DNA of 64,000 bases, taken from Tranzscheliella williamsii (lineage: Eukaryota; Basidiomycota; Ustilaginomycetes; Ustilaginales; Ustilaginaceae). Below the pieces are notes generated by a model. That model made no database searches, was not told where the DNA came from, and worked only from the letters and a program-made list of their open reading frames with translations. The stretch lies in contig JALBYF010000026.1 in NCBI GenBank assembly GCA_023212725.1, forward strand, positions 1-64,000, in the 5' to 3' direction. Every line of letters begins with the position of its first letter. Positions within the stretch are counted from its first letter, which is position 1. Shown here piece by piece: positions 59,461 through 64,000 of this stretch. The translations under genes and the position numbers were made by a program.

Positions 59461-61638
59461 ATGACATCGCCAGAGTCGTCGCTCCGCCGGCGCGGCAGGG
59501 GCTCCCTCTCCACGCACACCACACATGCAAGGAGCGAGTCTGACGGCTTTGGTTCGTTCGTCGAGGCTCCGCCCTTGCCCAACACGTTTGACCCCGGTCT
59601 GTCAGATCCGCTGGAGAGCGAGTGCGGCACCGCGCCAGTCGCACCGCCCGCCGTCCACGGCCAAGCAGCACCGCCTTCCATGCCCATCCCCTCCCGCACC
59701 GCCAGCAACGACGAGTGGACCGACGCCGACTTGGTCACCAGCTTCTCCCCCATCGACGAGACGCCGCTACGGCCGGCCCCACCACCACAGAGGAGGAGCG
59801 CTGGAGGCAGGGCGCTGTCGTCCGAATGGCCAGATTGGGACTCGTTCCTCGCCTCGCATACCCTTCCCAGCGAGCCGCGCGAGAGAGGCACCGGTGCCGG
59901 GAGCGGGCCCGCCCAAAGCGGGGGCAAGACGCCCAACCCGGCCGACGACGCTTTCTTCGACGCTTTCGAAGTGGCGACGAGGCAGCATCGCCAGCCGTCG
60001 CCTCCGGTCATCGACCTGCGGGACATGGAAAGGAAGCTGGATCTCAAGCGCCAGGGCCAGGCGAAGCCGGCTTTGCTGCATGCTGAAGAGGACGACTTCT
60101 TTGCCAAGTTTGAACGCGCCCCCGAGCAGGCGTTGGGAAGGGCGAGCCCGCTGGTACTCGAGCCGGAGCAGCTGGAGAGTATTCGCGACGCGAAGACGAG
60201 CCCGATGGCCAGCGCCGGCGCAGCGACCGAGCAAGACTCCTACTTTGGCTCCGCCCAGGCCAAGCCGATCGAGGCCAAGCCCGGCGCGGTTGCGGCCGGA
60301 GGCGGCGGCGCGCGGACTGCAAACGCAGAGCCGAGCACGTCGATCTCGCCTGCCTCGCCCTCGAGCTGGACCGGCTCGCTTCGGAGGACGTGGAGCACGC
60401 TGCGAGGTATCCAATCCGAGATCGCCAACCACATGCCCAGCGCCAGCGACTTTATCCTGCCGCCAGACGAGGCGGAAGCGCAGAGCGCTGCGCAGGATAG
60501 CCATGGCGGCGGGGGGCTCCTCGTGGCCAGCGACGAGCGCCGAGGCAGCAGCAGCAGTGCCAGCAGCACAAAGAGCCCCGACCACCGGTCGCGGACCGCC
60601 TTGCCGCATCTGTCCGACTACAGCCAGAGCACGCCGTTTGGCGGCGCTGCGAGCACGTCTTCGGGCTTCTCTGCGGGCGCCGCATCGTCGTTGTCGGGCG
60701 GCGCGCCTAGGCGGGCGCGGGATCTGTTTGCTGGCGGGCTGTCTGCGCAAGGGGGCGGTGCGGGCGCGGGCACGCTGCGGCGGGGGGCGGTGCATGCGAA
60801 TACAGCGCCGGTGTCGGGGGCGCCCGGGTTCGACCGTGGGGCTGCGCGCCAGTGGAATACGGGAGAGTGGACGCTGGACGAGCGGCAGGAGAAGCAGAGG
60901 CGGGCGATCGAGGTGACGCTCGGCAGCCGGCGCGACGAGACGGATGCGGTGGTGGAGGGGTGGCATGCGTCGCGGCTGCAGGCGGTGCTGCCGCCGCGGC
61001 TGCAGCTGGGCAAGCGGTGGGAGCTGCTCTACTCGCTCGACCAGCACGGCATCTCGCTGCAGACGCTCTACCAGCGTGTCGCCGCCGGGCTCGATCCGGG
61101 CCGGGCGCGCGCCGTGTCGGGCGCCAACGGCGCCGAGGGCTGGCTGCGCGGCGCGTCTACCGCGACACAGCAGGCGGTCGGCGGTGCAGCGCGGCCCGCG
61201 CGCGCACACGTCGGCGGCGGCCTGAACAGCGTCTCGGATGCCGGGCTGGTGCTGGCCATCAAGGACGCCGACGACAACGTGTTTGGCGCGTTTGTCAACG
61301 AGCGCCTCCGGCCGCAGCAGCACTACTACGGCTCGGGCGAGTGCTTTCTGTGGAAGACGGCGCGCGCGCGCGAGCCGCGCCAGATCGAGGTGTTCAAGTG
61401 GACGGGCAAGAACGACTACATGGTGCTTTCCGAGTCTACCTTTCTCAGTGTCGGTGGTGGCGACGGGCGCTTTGGGCTGTGGCTCGACGGGGCGCTGGAG
61501 AACGGCGTCAGTGCGCCCTGTCCCGCGTTTGCCAACGAGGTGCTCTGCGACGCTGCGCCGCGCGGTGCGGGGCAGACCGACGGCGAGCGCCGCTTCACCT
61601 GCTACGGCCTCGAGGTCTGGGCTGTTGGGCTCGACTGA
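59461..61638 (+). CDS. TLDc-domain protein, OXR1-like
   Basis: A 725-residue protein with a C-terminal TLDc domain, about residues 467-725. It includes WHASRLQAVLPPRLQLGKRW, LLYSLDQHGISLQTLYQR, LAIKDADDNVFGAFVNERLR, YYGSGECFLWK, FKWTGKNDYMVLSESTFLS, VGGGDGRFGLWLDGALENG and CYGLEVWAVGLD. These are the canonical TLDc blocks of OXR1, which protects against oxidative damage and, in yeast and animals, binds and regulates the vacuolar V-ATPase. A Gly/Ala-rich insert of about 45 residues interrupts the domain after LYQR. Residues 1-460 are Ser-rich and disordered; two DDxFFxxFE-type segments (DDAFFDAFEV and EDDFFAKFER) are separated by about 50 residues, which looks like a repeated interaction motif. 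The role in this fungus is inferred from the family. Confidence 0.92.
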   Translation: MTSPESSLRRRGRGSLSTHTTHARSESDGFGSFVEAPPLPNTFDPGLSDPLESECGTAPVAPPAVHGQAAPPSMPIPSRTASNDEWTDADLVTSFSPIDETPLRPAPPPQRRSAGGRALSSEWPDWDSFLASHTLPSEPRERGTGAGSGPAQSGGKTPNPADDAFFDAFEVATRQHRQPSPPVIDLRDMERKLDLKRQGQAKPALLHAEEDDFFAKFERAPEQALGRASPLVLEPEQLESIRDAKTSPMASAGAATEQDSYFGSAQAKPIEAKPGAVAAGGGGARTANAEPSTSISPASPSSWTGSLRRTWSTLRGIQSEIANHMPSASDFILPPDEAEAQSAAQDSHGGGGLLVASDERRGSSSSASSTKSPDHRSRTALPHLSDYSQSTPFGGAASTSSGFSAGAASSLSGGAPRRARDLFAGGLSAQGGGAGAGTLRRGAVHANTAPVSGAPGFDRGAARQWNTGEWTLDERQEKQRRAIEVTLGSRRDETDAVVEGWHASRLQAVLPPRLQLGKRWELLYSLDQHGISLQTLYQRVAAGLDPGRARAVSGANGAEGWLRGASTATQQAVGGAARPARAHVGGGLNSVSDAGLVLAIKDADDNVFGAFVNERLRPQQHYYGSGECFLWKTARAREPRQIEVFKWTGKNDYMVLSESTFLSVGGGDGRFGLWLDGALENGVSAPCPAFANEVLCDAAPRGAGQTDGERRFTCYGLEVWAVGLD

Positions 61639-61802
61639 GGCGCGCCCGCATTGTGCGTTGAGCGCAGCGCGTTCCGCACAGTGCGTTGTGCGGGCGGATG
61701 CGCGGCGCAGACGCGGCCGCGGCGCAGGTGCTCCCGCTTGGCTCGCAACCACCACACACTGCATTGCTCGCTGAGACGTTATCTGCGGGTGATATCCAGA
61801 CC

Positions 61803-62257
61803 ATGTCGACAGTGGATGGTGAGCGGGCGGTGCGTGCCAAGCGGGAGCCGGGCGAGGCGGACGAGGTGTGCGTGGTCGGGGTGGTCAAGGCCGAGGCGCG
61901 CGCGCGCACACCGACGCCGGCGCCGCCCCGGCTGGGCCGCCGCGCCCTCAGCCGCACACCCTACGCCCGCCGCCCCGCGCCCGACTTCACCCTCACCGCC
62001 ACCCGCACCCCCCGTCCCAACCCCACCCCAGCCCCCACCACCAAGTAAGCACATCCCCCCAACCCTCCCCGCGCTGTAGATGCTGACGTGCAAAACACAG
62101 GGTGATCTGCAGGATCCACCTCTCCGGCGGTGTGCACGCCAGCTCGACGTTCCAGCTCGAGACCCGCCGCGGCGCGACCCACCAGCGCACCGACCAGCTG
62201 CTGCGCCGGATCGAGGCGCTGGTGGCGCGCGCCTTCCCGCCTGCGCCGCGCAGCTAG
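61803..62257 (+). CDS. Small two-exon protein, unrecognised
   Basis: Exons 61803-62044 and 62101-62257 give 132 residues. The intron is 56 bases, GTAAGC to ACACAG, with a CTGAC branch site, and joins codon AA|G. I do not recognise the product. The N-terminal half has KREPGEADEVCVVGVVKAEA: a DEVCVV patch resembling a SUMO-interacting motif and a VKAE matching the SUMO-acceptor consensus. This is followed by a Pro/Arg-rich stretch. The C-terminal half looks folded: VICRIHLSGGVHASSTFQLE, then HQRTDQLLRRIEALVARAF, a beta-then-helix pattern. It follows the TLDc gene by 164 bases on the same strand and converges on the Ser-rich gene. Confidence rests on the intron and codon pattern; the function is unknown. 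Confidence 0.6.
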
Positions 62258-62365
62258 TACGCAATCGAATCTGTGGTGCGCACGTGCGTGCCATACTGGT
62301 ACAGGGGCTGTTCGCGTGCAAGTATAGAGGTACAGTGGGGCCGTGAGGAAGGGGAGCGCGGGGGG

Positions 62366-64000
62366 CTATGTGTTGGGGGAGAGGCTGGCGAGCGGGGCGC
62401 GGGCGCGGGCGGCGCGGGCGGCGCGGGCGGTGCGCGGCAGCTTGCGCAGCGCAGTGGGCCGCGAGGGCGTGTCGAGCGCGGCGAGGTCCATGTTCTCGTC
62501 GTCGTCGCTGAACGAGTCATCGCTGCGCGGCAGGCCGTCGGGGCGCTTGTGGTGGACGTCGTCGAAAATGTCGCCCTCGCCGCGCGGCGCGCTGGGGCCA
62601 AAGGTCAGCTTGCGCTTCGAGCCGGCACTGCTCGACCGCGCGCCCAGCGTGCCCGTGCGCGCCAGCGACGAGCCCATCCCGCCGCCGGCGTTCGGCTGCG
62701 AAGCAGCCTTGTAGATCGACGGAGAGTCGCCCGCCTCGGAAAACGGCGCCGAGATCCCCTTGTAGGCTGAGCGCCGCACCGAGTCCGGCCAGAAGGCCAT
62801 TCCGCCCGCCACCTTGGCCGAAGAGAGCGGCGTGAAGCCGCCGAGGCCTGACAGTGCGCCCAGTCCGCTTCCCAGCGAAGACGGCAAGGGCGTCCCCGAT
62901 CCGCCGCCGGCCAAGCCAGCTACGCTCGGCGTCAAGCCAAGCGAAGAGGCATAGAAGCCCGAGGCGTACGAGGAGGAGCGGGAGATCGAGTGCGGAGCGA
63001 GGCCGAGCGACTCGGTCAGATTCAAGTGCTGCGGAGAACTGAACTGGTCGTCGGCTGCATGCCTGGACGGCGAAGGCCGGATCATCTGGCCGGCCGCGTT
63101 GGCACCGGCAGCGGCTCCGTAACCTGTCCGGCGGAGAGCCGAATAGCCGAGCGCGGATGTAGAGGGCTTGGAGAAGGGAGTGGACATGGCAGCGGCTCCG
63201 GCGACAGAAGCGGCCTTCTTGCTGGCCGAGGCAAGGAGCGGGGGCAGAGAGTCGAGCTTGATCCTCTCGCCCGTCGCCTCTGGCTCGTCCTGGGCCGTTT
63301 CGCGGACAGCGCTGTCGCCGGTGGATGGCTTGACGGGCGTGCTGACAAGCGGAGGCAGTTTTGGCCCCATGGCCAGGCCCGACATGGACGAGGAAGACAA
63401 GCTCTTGGCCATGGTGATGTTGGCAAATGCCAGATGGGTGGGCGAGGCGACAGGCGATTCTTGTCCGCCATAACTGAGCTTCCTGCGTCCCTCGTACGGA
63501 GAGATCTTGTGTTTGTCCAGGCTGAACGGATTCTCTGCCGTTCTGCTGAGCGGTTTCGGCGTGGACAGGGACAGCGTCGACGGGTAGCTGGACGCTGCGG
63601 ATCGGACAGCTGCCGAGCCCGAAGCTAGGGTCTGCGATACGGGCGAAGGGCTCGTGCTCTCGCCCATCTCGGTGATTGTGTCCGTTTGTGAGAGTGCAGC
63701 AAGAGCGGCGTGTTCGGACCCCTGTCGGGCGACGCCAGCACGGCCATACGACCGGTTGCGGCTGGGCGTCGAGCTCCACGGCCCGTCCTCCATTTCGTCG
63801 TCGTGTTGGCTGCTCTTGGAGGCACGGCGATGGCCAGCGTCTCTGCTGTCCGAGGGAGAGTTGCTGTTCGAGCGTAGGGCCAAGAGCTGGATGGCAGCGT
63901 CTCGTGTGTCGGTCTTCTGAGCGGGACCCTTGGCTTTGGCAAGGCCTAGACTGTCCACGCCCTCCACAAGCGGAAGGCCAGGCAGGGTGGCCGAGGTAGG
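62366..64000 (-). CDS. Ser-rich protein, C-terminal part, runs off the right edge
   Basis: The minus-strand frame is open from the window edge to the TAG at 62366, about 544 residues, with no start inside the window that I trust. The part seen is Ser/Gly-rich and largely disordered. Recognisable pieces are DAAIQLLALRS, ENPFSLDKHKISPYEGRRKL, a possible nuclear localisation patch (GSKRKLTFGP), the acidic stretch RSDDSFSDDDENMDLAALDT and an Arg/Ala-rich end. The composition suits a nuclear regulator or cell-cycle factor, with several TP and SP sites that could be phosphorylated. I find no domain that names it. The N-terminal portion, which may hold the diagnostic domain, is outside the window. 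Confidence 0.8.
   Translation of the reverse strand, partial: PTSATLPGLPLVEGVDSLGLAKAKGPAQKTDTRDAAIQLLALRSNSNSPSDSRDAGHRRASKSSQHDDEMEDGPWSSTPSRNRSYGRAGVARQGSEHAALAALSQTDTITEMGESTSPSPVSQTLASGSAAVRSAASSYPSTLSLSTPKPLSRTAENPFSLDKHKISPYEGRRKLSYGGQESPVASPTHLAFANITMAKSLSSSSMSGLAMGPKLPPLVSTPVKPSTGDSAVRETAQDEPEATGERIKLDSLPPLLASASKKAASVAGAAAMSTPFSKPSTSALGYSALRRTGYGAAAGANAAGQMIRPSPSRHAADDQFSSPQHLNLTESLGLAPHSISRSSSYASGFYASSLGLTPSVAGLAGGGSGTPLPSSLGSGLGALSGLGGFTPLSSAKVAGGMAFWPDSVRRSAYKGISAPFSEAGDSPSIYKAASQPNAGGGMGSSLARTGTLGARSSSAGSKRKLTFGPSAPRGEGDIFDDVHHKRPDGLPRSDDSFSDDDENMDLAALDTPSRPTALRKLPRTARAARAARARAPLASLSPNT

Noticed and set aside
59767..61764. Minus-strand frame of 665 codons, Arg/Ala-rich
   Set aside because: Antisense shadow of the TLDc gene; no motif, and the plus strand has the complete TLDc domain.
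1..64000. CRISPR arrays, insertion sequences, LTR elements, biosynthetic cluster
   Set aside because: No regularly spaced repeats, transposase, reverse transcriptase, integrase, PKS/NRPS or terpene enzyme is encoded; the gene content is eukaryotic housekeeping.

Overview
This is nuclear DNA of a basidiomycete fungus, most likely a smut-type yeast (Ustilaginomycotina: Ustilago, Sporisorium or Pseudozyma relatives). The evidence is long GC-rich, mostly intronless reading frames rich in Ser/Pro/Gln. The few introns are short, start GTAAGT/GTGAGT/GTACGT and carry CTGAC or CTAAC branch sites. A dispersed single 5S rRNA gene and large Zn2Cys6 and Ser-rich regulatory proteins fit the same picture. 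No close species comparison could be run, so the genus is inference.

Layout. 1-5 kb: a possible small acidic ORF, then a DDR48-like stress protein on the minus strand and 3.6 kb without a secure gene. 5-10.8 kb: INO80 chromatin remodeller. 13.6-15.6 kb: a polyQ Zn2Cys6 transcription factor behind a long pyrimidine-rich leader. 16.04 kb: a 5S rRNA gene. 18.7-22.9 kb: a 1402-residue Ser-rich protein with an N-terminal membrane anchor. 23.7-32.5 kb: a run of translation and secretion genes: RPL35, SSS1/Sec61 gamma, mitochondrial mL49, LSG1 and UTP25. 32.6-39.4 kb: a GCFC/Ntr2-type spliceosome protein and TAF1, both on the minus strand. 40.2-45.6 kb: ketopantoate reductase and SMC6, convergent. 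46.5-51.8 kb: a tetraspan membrane protein and RSE1/SF3B3. 54.1-62.3 kb: an LRR-RhoGEF-PH protein, a TLDc (OXR1-like) protein and a small unrecognised two-exon gene. 62.4 kb to the right edge: the C-terminal part of a Ser-rich protein running off the window.

Functionally this is a housekeeping segment: chromatin and transcription (INO80, TAF1, SMC6), splicing (RSE1, GCFC), ribosome making and protein translocation (RPL35, LSG1, UTP25, mL49, Sec61 gamma), plus signalling and regulation (RhoGEF, Zn2Cys6 factor). Neighbouring pairs often diverge from a shared promoter of 0.5-0.9 kb. I see no mobile element, tRNA, CRISPR array or biosynthetic cluster.

The most unusual items are gene structures. 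The Sec61 gamma gene needs a 5-nucleotide microexon to encode its conserved C-terminus. The RPL35 gene has a first coding exon that is only the start codon. The SMC6 C-terminus is completed by a small second exon. Two weakly supported secreted-peptide reading frames lie in the large intergenic regions.
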